A stretch of DNA of 64,000 nt. Origin: Dromaius novaehollandiae. Lineage: Eukaryota > Chordata > Aves > Casuariiformes > Dromaiidae. The position numbers and the translations under genes were made by a program. Below the pieces are notes generated by a model. That model did not search any database, was not told the DNA's origin, and was given only the letters and a program-made list of their open reading frames with translations. Where the stretch lies: positions 7,502,001 through 7,566,000 of the forward strand of contig NC_088117.1 of NCBI RefSeq assembly GCF_036370855.1. Direction: 5' to 3'. Positions 10,727-20,520 of this stretch are shown one piece after another; position 1 is the first letter of the stretch; each line of letters begins with the position of its first letter.

Positions 10727-12363
10727 TTTAATCCTCCCTGGGCTTCAGCCCCGATGTGACACCGGCAAGGGACAAACCCCAGTGGTGGCAAGGGGCAAGG
10801 CCTGCCACCTCACGAGTGTCCCCCCTTCCTCTGGCACCTGCAGATCCACGTGCAACGTCCAAGGAGTGACAGAAGAACGGTAGCATGCAGCCCGCGCCCC
10901 GGGCTCGACCGGCAGCCGGCTCCCAGAAAGACAACCCCCAAAGTCCAGCCGGGCAGGAGACGGTGGAGCTTCGCGTTGCTCCGGCCTGTCCTGCCCTCCC
11001 AGGGAGATGTGGCCCCGGGAGGGATGGAGTGTCGTGGTCCACAGGTCCACAAGTCCCTCCATCGAGCACGGAAAGAGCTCTGGGGTCTCGTTCAGAGTCC
11101 TTGGGACAAATCCTGTGTCCAGTCCCGGTGGGTGCACAGTTCGAGGGACCCTGGCGGGGTCCGTCCAAGGCGGCTGTGTCGCTCAACCACGAACAGGCGG
11201 GACGGGCCGCGGGGCAGTGGGTCACAGCGCCGCAGCCCTAGGAAGAAAGGAAAAGCAGCGCGTTGGCGGTTGAGGCCAGGCTGGTTGCAGAGGGACAACC
11301 GACCCCCGCCACCCCCATCAGCCCTGCCTTCGATCGCGGAGCCGCCGCGGCGCTCGGTGCCAGCAACCCGCCGCGGGCGACGGCCTGCCGAGCCCATCCC
11401 GCTGGGGCCGGGAGCTCTTCCCACCTTCCCACTCTCTTTGGCTCCTCCGCCAGACGGACAGGGTCACTTCGCGCGGCCGGCGTGAGAAACCACACTCCCC
11501 GGAGGCCGCGGCATCCGCCGGCCCGGCTCTGCCTCCGCGCTGGTCCCGGCGGCCCCGGGACGAGCCGTCGGGCAGCTCCCGGCAGGGCAGGCGCGAAGCG
11601 GGGCCCTGCCGCCCTGCTAACCCCGGCGCCCGCCGGCTGCCCCTGCCCGGGGACGCGTTCGCGCCTGGAGCGGAGGCCAAGGGCGGCTTGCTTCCCAGCC
11701 TCCCCCGGTCTGGCTGCTCCCGGGGCGGCTGTCGCTGCCAGCACTAGCAGCCTCAGACAGCAGGACCGTGTCAGGGAAAGTCTGACCTAGCGTTAACCGT
11801 GGCGGCGCCGCCTTCGCGGCCCTGGACGCAGGGCAGGGGCCACCGGTTTAACACGTGCGGGACAGCAAACAGGGACAGGGACCTTCGGGGTGAAACGGGC
11901 CCCCACGAGAGGCCCCAGCACTCTTCAACCTTGGGTGACTTTTGCAGAAGGCGAAGGAGTTTTATCCTTGCTTGACCAACGGGGGAGAGGCACAGAGACA
12001 GGAAGAGCAGGAATATGGTCCTGGTCCCCTCCAGCCCCACTGAGGACACCTGGGTCCCCACCCGGGATGGCACAGCCTTGAGCGGTGCCCTTGCCCTCTC
12101 CTGCCTCAGTTTCCCTGCCTGGAAGAGAAGGTGCCATGTCTCAGCTCCCTGGTGCTTTGAGACCAGCGGGAAGAAGGGGCTGGAGTCAGGCAGCGAGAAG
12201 GAACTGGGAGGCTGAGACACATCCAAACACAGCGCTCCCAGGGAGACACTTTCTGGCTGCTCAACCCCTCACCCGTCCCCCGGCCAGCTCCACGTGAGCC
12301 AGCGGCGAGGAGCAAGGGATCGGACACGTGTCCCGCGGCTGCTCCCGGAGGCCTCGCTCACCG
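10727..12363 (-). other. Probable CERCAM 3' UTR ending at an ATTAAA signal
   Basis: No gene was recognised between the CERCAM stop (12364) and 10727. On the minus strand ATTAAA (10727-10732) is followed by a T run at about 10710-10720, the arrangement expected of a poly(A) site with a U-rich downstream element. This would make a 3' UTR of about 1.6 kb. The middle (about 11240-11760) is CpG-rich and has open frames on both strands without recognisable protein content; it could instead be an unrelated regulatory island. Confidence 0.5.
12093..12130 (+). mobile_element. Remnant of a MIR-like SINE core
   Basis: The plus strand carries TGCCTCAGTTTCCC followed by CTG and a GAAG-rich segment. This is the 15-base core typical of old amniote MIR/CORE-type SINEs. 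The same core in the other orientation occurs near 19794-19808 and 21889-21903. Only the core is preserved, so family assignment is tentative. Confidence 0.4.
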
Positions 12364-15300
12364 TCAGAGCTCGTCACGGGCGGCTGAGCGGAGCGAGGGG
12401 CCCGCGCCGCCCCGCGAGTCCTTCAGGGTCTTCTGGGAGCCGTTCCAGCCCGTCTTCTTGGAGTCGTCGTCCCAGATGGTGGAGGTCTCCGTGTCGCTCA
12501 GCCAGTTGGTGTCCCCGGCGTAGTGGGTGGGATACACCAGGAGCGGGTGAGCTGAGTACACCAGCAGGTCCCGCGGGGCAAAATGCCGCTTGTAATCCTC
12601 GCTGGGGAAGGCAGAGCAGACACAGGAGAACAAACCCAAGCACAGAGCATGGCTCGGTGGAGAAGAGAGGGCTGAGAAAGGAGGACCGACCACCTGGGGC
12701 TGGGGGAGCCACCACCTGGGGCGGCAATGGGGAGGAAGACGCTTGCCATGACGCTCGGAGAAGGGGTCCCGGGACAGGCAACGCGCCCAGCCACGCGGCC
12801 TCCTCCCCGACCGCGAGGGAATGTCTCGAACCGCAGCCAACGCGCCGCGCCGGGGCCGGCCGCCTTAAAACACGCTGCCCTCGGCCACGGCGGGGCCAGG
12901 CCTTGCCAGGCGCGGCAGGGAGCCGCTCGCCAAGCTCCCCCCCGTCGCCCTCACCGTGCCCGGGGGGACGTGACCGGCGGGAGAGCATCGCCCAGCTCCG
13001 CGGCATGCAGGGAGCGCAGCGGGGCCGCGGCTGCAGCATGGCATCCCGCCGGCGAGATCCCGGGGCCGGGGACTGGCGGGCGCCGTGGGGGGCTGCTCCC
13101 CACTGAGCCGTGGGGCTGCGAGCCCCGGTCCCATCCGCGCCGCCATCCCCCCGCCCCGCGCCGGCACGGGGCCATTTTCCAGCGGCCGGCGGCCAAGCGG
13201 CGTCCGGGGGGGAATGAGCTCATGCGCGCAGATGTTTTCCTTCGGCATGAGTAACGCCGGGGAGGACGGGGCAGGGGGGCGGGCGGCGACGGAGGAGGAG
13301 GAGAAACACGCGTTCCCCGGCCGGCGCGGCCCCCTCCTCCTTACTTGGGGTGCTTGTCGTACATGATGGGCAGGAACTCGTCCACCGGCAGCATTTTGGA
13401 GAGGGGCTCGGCGGCCAGGAGCTTCCGGGCGCCTCGCTGGGAGATGGCGTAGGCCAGGGTCCAGTAGGAGTAGCTGGCCACCACCAGGTTTCGCACGCCC
13501 TCCACGGGCGCCTCGTCCTCGGCGTTCACCTGCTTCCGGCCCAGGTAGCTGCGGGGGGCGCGGGTGAATCGTGAGGGCCGGCCCCGGCCCCCCGCGCCGC
13601 CCCCCATGCCGCCCCTCACCTACATGAGGTCCCAGTCGTGCTGCGCCTGCTCCAGCTCCTCCATCAGCTGCCGCAGCCGCGCCGGGAAGGACACCTCGAA
13701 GCGCACGTCGTCCTCGAAGACCACCGACCGCTCCAGCCCCCGGGCCGCAATCTGCGGGGCGGCACGGAGGCGTGAGACCCGCCATCGGCCCCCCCGGCCC
13801 CGTGGAGCCCCCCCGGCCCCGTACCTCCTTCCAGACGTTGTAATGGCTGAGGAAGCAGCCGACCTCGCCCTTGGTGAGCGTGCGGCCCGAGAAGGGGTCG
13901 TAGTAGCCCGGCAGGAGGTCTACGCCCAGCACCTTGATGTCGCTGCTGTTGAGGGCGCTGCGGGGCAAGGGGCTGCGTCGTCGAGGCGCCGAGAGCCGCC
14001 CGCGCACCCCAAAACCGCCTCCCCGGGGCGAAGCCGGGGGCCGAGCCCTCGGCCGGCCGTGCCCCCCGCGCAGGGATGCATCCGTCCCCCCCGGTGCGGT
14101 CACCTGCCATCCACGGCGTCCACCACCCGCGGGGCGATCTCCAGCTCCCGCAGGGAGTCCAGCATCCGCCGGCGCCGGTCCGGCCTCCGCACCAGGTTGA
14201 TGAGGAAAATCTAGAGGGGAAGCGGAGAGTCCCGCCAAGGGGTGCCGGGGACAAGGCGTGCGGCCGCGGGGAGCGACCCTGCTGCCCCCCCCAGGGGGGA
14301 TGCTCAGCGGTGGGACGCCTGGCATGGGAGCAGGAGGAGGGATGGATGGAGGGACCGCGGCCACCGGGGAGGGACACGAGGGTCCCGCGGGCACTGACCT
14401 CATCGAAGCCCATCTTGGTGAGCGGCTTGGGCAGGAGGGAAATGTGCCTGGAGCGCTGCATTGGGGGGCCGTCCACTACGGGGAGACGGCACGTGGGGCT
14501 CGAGGCGGCCCGGCCACGGCCACGGCCTCCATGCAGCCAGAAAGCCCTGCCGCCAGGACCATCCCTGGCTGATGGAGCCAGGAAGCCCCACGTGGCACGG
14601 ACACACAGCAAGGCTGCCGGGGTCCCTGCGGGGCTGTGGGCAACACGGGGACGAGCTCCAGCTCAGGGCAGGGGGACATCCCCCGCGGGTGCTCACCCAT
14701 GGCTTCCAGCGTGAGATGCACAAAGTTGACGCGCTCGTCCTCCAGCGTCTGGTGGGCCTTCACGGGGACGTTGATGTAGCCAAAGCGCTGCTGGTTGCAC
14801 ACGTGGACCTCCACGCCTGCAGGACGGGGTGGGTGAGCAACGTGGGCCAGCGGTCCCACCGCCCGCCCGCCCTGGTGCCACCACAACCCTCCGACGGGCT
14901 GCCAGCGCCTCACCAGCAGCCTGGCACGAGTAGGCGAAGACAATGATATCATCGAAGGACCAGGAGTAGGTGGGGTGGGGAGGGTAGAAGGCCAGCCGGG
15001 ACGTCTCCTCCTTCCGCAGGTCGATCAGGAACGTGGCGTAAACCATGGGGACAGCGAAGCAGCCTAGGCGCTGGCGGTTCTTGGTGGGGAAGTAGTCGGC
15101 CGTCCGGCGGTAGTACCCCTACGACACACACCGGCGTGACGCCTCGACCAACCCACGGGCTCCTCCATCCTACGCTACAGCACGCGGCAGCAAGGGGAGC
15201 CGCAGAGATGCCGTTCCTGAGGACACGGAGCAGCATGGGGCCGGGGAAAACACCAAGTGGGGCTCTTGGGGGTGAGCAGCAGCCCCGCGCAGCGAGCCAG

Positions 15301-17959
15301 GCGCCCACGGCATACCTGGGGCGTTATCCCGCACCAGAAGTTGGAGTAGTAGGTCTGGGAGTCCAGCATGGGGGCAACCACCGACTTGTTCTGCGCTATG
15401 AGGAACTTGAGGGTCTGGTTGTTGGTCAGGATGCTGTCCGTGTCCACAAACTGGGGGCAAAACACACATCCCAGAGGTCCGGATCTGCCGCCCTCGGCCA
15501 CAACTCCCGTCTGCCACCTCCTACGTGGTGGCATCTGCCCTGGAGCTGTGGGGACCCGGTGGATCTGGGGGGTGTCTGGGGCAGGGTCCTGCTCGCCCCG
15601 CTCCCAGTTTCCTCACCAGGATGTAGTCAGCCCGCTGCTCCCGGGCGAAGGTCAGGGCCTCCTGCTTGAGCCGCATGAGGTTCTCGTAGCGCTGGTCGCT
15701 CCAGTGCTTGGGGCCGAGCTCGTCGGGGTAGGAGCTGCGCCGGGGAGAGCAGGGGTTAACAGCGGTCGCCGGGACCGGCTGAGCTCGGCGCGCACCGCGT
15801 GCCGGCTGCCTGAGTCAGCTCGGCCGGGGCGGCATCTGCTCCGCAGCAGGCTCGTCCTGGCAGCGGCCGCTCGGGAGCGGAGGGATTGGGTGGGTGCTCT
15901 GGCCCAGCCCCCCAGTGCAGCTCCACGCCGTCCCCCCTGGGGAAGGGAGAGGGGGAGGAAGAGGAGCCCAGGGTGGCTTCACCGGTCAAGTGCCCCCACG
16001 TAGGGAAACGCAGGGGGGAGAGGCTGGGGGGGGGGGTGCAAGATGCAGGGGGTTGCAGCCTGCGGCCGGGCAGGGAGCAGGATGGGGCCCCGCAGCCTCA
16101 CCTGGGCTCCTCCTCCGCCCGCCACTGCACCGAGTGATAGTCCTTCCCCACGGCCGCCAGCCACTCCCGCAGCATCGCCGTGGTGTTGTCCGAGTTGTGG
16201 TCCGTCACGCACCTGGGCGAGAGGCAGAGGCGTCAGCTCGGCCCTGCGTACCGAAAAGCAGCGCATGGGGCTCAGCCCCCCCTCCTTGCAAACACACCTC
16301 CCCAGGGGCAGGATCGAGCCCCCCCCGCCCCAAACGGCGCCGGCAGCCCGGGGACGCAGCCGCCCCTCCGGCGGGAGCCCGACGCGTCCCTCTTCCAGCG
16401 CTAGACACGCGCCGGGCCGCTGGCACCAGCCAACGAAGGCGGCAGGACCGGCTCGGAAAATTAACGTGTAATTTGAAGTAATCGCGGCCGCGCTTGCGGA
16501 GAGGGCGCGCAGACGGGTAATTTCTTCCAAATTGCTGCCCTGCCGGCCGCGGCTCCAGACAGCGCCCGCGGCGGGGGCCGCTGGCCCTCCGTCTCCTCGG
16601 CCACCCGGACCCGGGCTGGGATCGGCTCACGGCAAGCTCCGCCTGGGCAGTCCCGGCCCTGCCGCGTCCCGCGCGGGCCTCGGCGGCGGCGGAGAGACGC
16701 GCGCGGTCGGCGAAGGAATCGGATGCTCTTGCAAAGCGCCGCAGGGGCCGGCGGAGACTCCCGGGGCCCTGGCGGAGCGGGGGGCACCCGCCACGGGGCT
16801 CCTGCCGGCACCCAACACCCTCCGCCGGGACCCTGCTCCCCGGCAGCCCCGGCCTCGTCCCCCCACCCCTAAAAGCGGCTGCGGGAAAGTTTCCGCTGGG
16901 GACGCGGTGGGGTAGGGGACCCCTGCTCCCAGCTGCCCCAGCACCATAAAGGCCTTTTGGGGGGGGGGGGAAGGGGAGGGACAGGGCTGGGCCGGGCCTG
17001 GCAGGGGGGTCGTGCTGATGTGGACGGCGTCCCCCCGAGCTCCCTCCCCCGAGCTGGCCCCACAGCTTGGGGAGGGGAAAGGCAGGGGGCTTCCTGCCTC
17101 CGTGGCGGGGGGGGGCAGCGCCCCAGCAGCCCCCCCAGCAGGGCCGCAGCGCCCAGCGAGTCCCCCCACCCTGTTCCCTGCCACGCTGCGCCTGATGCGT
17201 CCCCGGGGGGCTCCTACCACCCAGGGCCCTGCCCCCCACGGGGGTCCCCACCCCCCCCAGGGTCCCTGCTCCCTCCAAGGATCCCTGTTACCCCCCAACC
17301 CCCAAGAGCCCCCATTGCCCGTAGGGTCCCCCACGGTCCCTGCTACCCCCGCGGTCCCCATTACCCCCCACAGTCCCTCCAGGACCCCCATGTCCCACAG
17401 TGCCCCGCTCCCCCCAGGGCCCCCCCAGGCTCACTGTTACCCCTGGGTCCCTGCACCCCTCAGCGTCCCCATCACCCCAGAGTCCCCCTTCCCCCCAGGC
17501 TCCCCATTGCCTCCCCAGGCCCCCCCCGTTCCCCCGCCACAGTCCCTCCAGGTCCCCCACATCCCCCAGGGCCCCCATCACCCCAGAGTCCCCTCCCCGA
17601 GACCCCCCCAGGGCCCCCATCACCCCAGAGCCCCCCTCCCCCGAGGCACCCCAGCGTCCCCACCGCCTCCCCATGGCCCTGCGGTCCCCGGGGCCCCCCC
17701 AGACCCCCCCCGGGCCCCCTCACCAGAGGGCGGTGCTGGCGGCGGGGAAGTCCATGCGCTCCAGGGCGCCCAGGCAGTGCGGCAGCGAGTGCTGCGCGTT
17801 GCGGGCCAGCAGCGCCAGCACCAGCCGCGGCGGCGGCGCGGGGCCGGGGGCGGCGGGGGCCGGGGGGGCCGCGCCCGGCGCCGCCGCCGGCAGCGACAGC
17901 GACAGCAACGGCAGCAGCAGCAGCAGCAGCAGGGCGCGGAGCGGCCCCGCGGCGCCCAT
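12364..17959 (-). CDS. CERCAM: CERCAM, ER-resident GT25-family (collagen galactosyltransferase-like) protein
   Basis: Twelve coding exons: 17724-17959 (ATG), 16102-16212, 15617-15734, 15316-15450, 14914-15118, 14697-14816, 14399-14475, 14104-14210, 13825-13957, 13624-13751, 13345-13548, 12364-12601 (TGA). Total 1812 nt, 603 aa; the human protein is 595. Residues 1-25 form a Leu-rich signal peptide; the C terminus is ARDEL, an ER-retrieval signal. Two glycosyltransferase-25 halves are visible: [14 protein letters not shown] (about 156) with [18 protein letters not shown], and [17 protein letters not shown] with [36 protein letters not shown] (about 424) and [11 protein letters not shown]. The closest family is CERCAM rather than COLGALT1/2, by [22 protein letters not shown] and the tail. 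The human protein is reported to lack collagen galactosyltransferase activity; function here is inferred only. The promoter is a CpG island. Confidence 0.96.
17210..17723. repeat. C-rich minisatellite in CERCAM intron 1
   Basis: The intron 1 part next to exon 1 is made of imperfect units such as CCCCCAGGGCCCCCATCACCCCAGAGT, 17220-17720. On the CERCAM coding strand it is G-run rich and could form quadruplexes in the pre-mRNA. The remainder of intron 1 (16213-17200) is CpG-rich and non-repetitive, with no recognised exon. Confidence 0.75.
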
Positions 17960-18107
17960 GGCGGAGCGCGGCGGCGGCGGGCGGGGAAGGGGCGGGCTGA
18001 GACCCGGCGCACTCAGCGCACCCCCCGCCCCCGGCCCGGCCCCGGCCCCCGCCCCCTCCCTCCCCCCCGCCGCCGCGACCCCCGTGGCGGCGCCGCCCCG
18101 GGTGAAA
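17960..18107 (-). promoter_or_regulatory. CERCAM CpG promoter segment
   Basis: About 150 bases of almost pure G/C (CCCCGCCCC boxes, GCC repeats) directly upstream of the CERCAM ATG, continuous with the GC-rich first exon. Typical of a TATA-less CpG promoter. It stops abruptly at the AT island that begins at 18108. Confidence 0.55.
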
Positions 18108-18290
18108 AAAATACATATATACATATATATATATATATGTATGTATGTATATGTATATGTGTATATATATAAAAAAGTACTTATATTTTTAAATATATAT
18201 ATATTTATATATTTTTTAAATAGATATTTATATATTTTTAATATATATTTATATATTTTTATATGTGTGTATATATATAAAAGCTCCCAA
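18108..18290. repeat. AT-rich island of TA/TG/TTTAAATA repeats
   Basis: About 180 bases composed of ATATAC, TATATG, GTATAT and TTTTTAAATATATAT segments, with almost no G or C. It sits 150-335 bases upstream of the CERCAM start codon between two GC-rich blocks. It contains self-complementary TA runs that could extrude cruciforms. Long open frames on the minus strand (Ile/Tyr/Lys-rich) are by-products. Confidence 0.85.
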
Positions 18291-18839
18291 ATACCCTGAT
18301 GCCCAAGCGGGAGCTGGCCCGGCCCCGCTGCCGAAGCCCCGGGAGCGGTACCCGCGTGCCCCCGTGCCACGGTGCCCCTGGGAAACGCAGGGGTGGTGCA
18401 TGGCCAAACCTTTGCGCCGATGTCGCCTGCTCTGGCTGCGTCTCGCCGGTGCCTCATCCGTGCTCTGGTCCTGGCGATCTCTGAAAAGGCACCGGACACA
18501 GCGGTCAGGGGGTCGGGAAAGTTTCCCGCAGCCCCTGGGAGCCGCCGGCAGAAATGGAAAAGGCGAGGGAGGAAGAGCCGCTTGCAGCCCACGTCCCGCC
18601 GGGGATGCGCCGGGCTGAGATGCTGCCTTTCTGCCCCGAGCAGCCCGGCAGCTCCCGGCTGGGCCGGGAAAAGGCAGCGCGTGGCTGCGGGCTGCCCGCA
18701 GAGGAGCAGGGCACGGCCGGGCTCGAGCGGGGCCTCCCTCGCTGCCCTCCGGGCCCGGCCAGCAGGAACCCGGCGCTTCTGCCGCCTCCGTGCCGACCGC
18801 AGCATCCGCCGGGCTGCAGGTGCTCCGAGGGCTGGCGGC

Positions 18840-19335
18840 AGTGGGGTTGGCAGCGGGACTGGCAATGGGATTGGCAGCAGGATTGGCAGCAGGATTGGCA
18901 GTGGGATTGGCAGCGGGATTGGCAGCAGATTGGTAATGGGATTGGTAGTGGGATTGGCAGTGGGATTGGCAGCAGGATTTACAGCGGGATTGGCAGTGGG
19001 ATTGGCAGTGGGATTGGCAGCAGGATTTGCAGCAGGATTGGCAGCAGATTTGCAGTGGGATTGGCAGGAGGATTGGCAGTGGGATTGGCAGTGGGATTTG
19101 CAGCGGGATTTGCAGCAGGATTGGCAGCAGGATTGGCAGTGGGATTTGCAGCAGGATTGGCAGCGGGATTTGCAGTGGGATTGGCAGCAGGATTGGCAGT
19201 GGGATTTGCAGCAGGATTGGCAGCGGGATTGGCAGTGGGATTGGCAGTGGGATTGGCAGTGGGATTGGCAGTGCGATTGGCAGCAGGATTGGCAGTGGGA
19301 TTTGCAGCAGGATTTGCAGCGGGATTTGCAGCTCC
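18840..19335. repeat. Minisatellite with 12-bp unit GGGATTGGCAGT / GGATTGGCAGCA
   Basis: About 40 head-to-tail copies of a 12-base unit in two or three alternating variants (GGGATTGGCAGT, AGGATTGGCAGC, GGGATTTGCAGC). Since 12 is divisible by three and no frame of the unit contains a stop, long open frames appear on both strands ([34 protein letters not shown] on minus). None looks like a real protein. The array is flanked by ordinary GC-rich sequence on both sides (18291-18839 and 19336-19980) in which I recognise no gene. Confidence 0.92.
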
Positions 19336-19984
19336 AGGGACGCCGTCAGCTCCAGCAGGGACCCCTCACCCGGGGGTGGTGCGGGGTGGCCGGGAGAGGA
19401 GCAGGGACGGGTGCCAGGGCTGCCCTCGGGGGTCCCATCCCGCAGGCCCAGCGCCCCTGAGGCCGCGCAAGGCCGGCTGCTGCCATCTCCTGGCCCCGAG
19501 CGCCGCGGCTGCCGCTGCCGCACGCCGGCTCGGCCTCGCCGGGATGTGGACGCGGGGCGACCGGGCTGCATCGCCCGGGGGTCCCGGCCCCGCGTCCGAC
19601 CCCCGCCGCAGCCCCAACCTGCGCCCTCAGGCCCCGAAACCCTGGGGACGCCCGGCGCACAGGGAGCCCTGCGCCGGGAATGGGGCTTTTCCAAGGCCTG
19701 GGGGCCCGAAACAACGAGGCCGCAGCCCCGGGCAGCAGCTCCAGTTCCTCTTCGCCAGGCAAAGGATGGGGCGGCATCGCTGCACCCTGCCCTGGGGAAA
19801 CTGAGGCACGGACAGACGAACCGACCAGCGCACCGACGCCAGAAACGGCGGACGCTATGCCTTGCCTCGCTCAGCTGAAATCACCGAATTATTCCTAATA
19901 ATTACAATTTTCCCCCTTTTTCTGACCAAGATGAAGAGGGTGGGGTGGAGCTGACAACGCAAGGGCACGGATACAGCCGGTGTG

Positions 19985-20520
19985 CATATAACATCGCGTG
20001 CACACACAGCCCTGCACACGCTGCATGTGCACACCCACACCCACGCAGACCCCCTCACATGCACACACACCCCACGTGCGCACACACACTGCATGCACAC
20101 ACACCATGCGTGCACACATACTGCATGTGCATACAAACCCCTATGCACACATAGTGCATGCATGCAGCCCACAGTGCACACACACCCTGTGTGCACACAT
20201 ACTACATGCATATGCTGCATGCACACACACCCCCCCCCCCCAATGTGCACAGGTACTGCATGCACACAGCCCACAGTGTGAACACACACACACCCATGTG
20301 CTCATATACTGCATGCATACACTGCATGCACACACACGCCCACGTGCACACATACTACATGCATATGCTGCAGACACACACACACCATGTGCACACATAC
20401 TGCATGCACACAGCCCACAGTACACACATGCCCCGTGTGCACACTGCATGCATATGTTGCATGCACACACACCCTGCATGCACCCGCCCTACATGCCTGT
20501 AAACACACACCCCCCTCAGC
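19985..20520. repeat. CACACATGCA-type alternating purine-pyrimidine array
   Basis: An imperfect tandem array based on CATGCACACACAC and TGCACACATACTGCATGCACACAGCCCACAGT-like longer units of roughly 60 bases. It is almost entirely alternating purine-pyrimidine, so it is prone to Z-DNA. Its His/Thr/Cys-rich open frames (MHTHHACTHT on plus, VCVHTGCVC on minus) come from the repeat. Confidence 0.88.

Noticed and set aside
9712-10883. Long plus-strand open frames opposite CFAP157 exon 1
   Set aside because: They are antisense shadows of the GC-rich exon and its promoter; the minus-strand frame has matching splice phases and family similarity.
12294-14714. Long Arg/Pro-rich open frames on the plus strand over CERCAM exons
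   Set aside because: Antisense to well-supported CERCAM exons; low-complexity composition explained by GC content.
18108-18290. TATA-box cluster as CERCAM core promoter
   Set aside because: The TA repeats match TATA boxes by chance of composition and lie 150 or more bases from the ATG; the GC-rich segment next to exon 1 is a better promoter candidate.
16957-18299. Pro-rich collagen-like open frame across CERCAM intron 1 and exon 1
   Set aside because: Produced by the C-rich minisatellite; it is antisense to CERCAM and has no Gly-X-Y periodicity.
18249-19878. Very long open frames on both strands (Gly/Ala/Val, Trp/Gln/Asp and Ile/Pro/Leu-rich)
   Set aside because: They arise from the 12-base minisatellite whose unit has no stop in any frame; no start context, splice logic or protein similarity.
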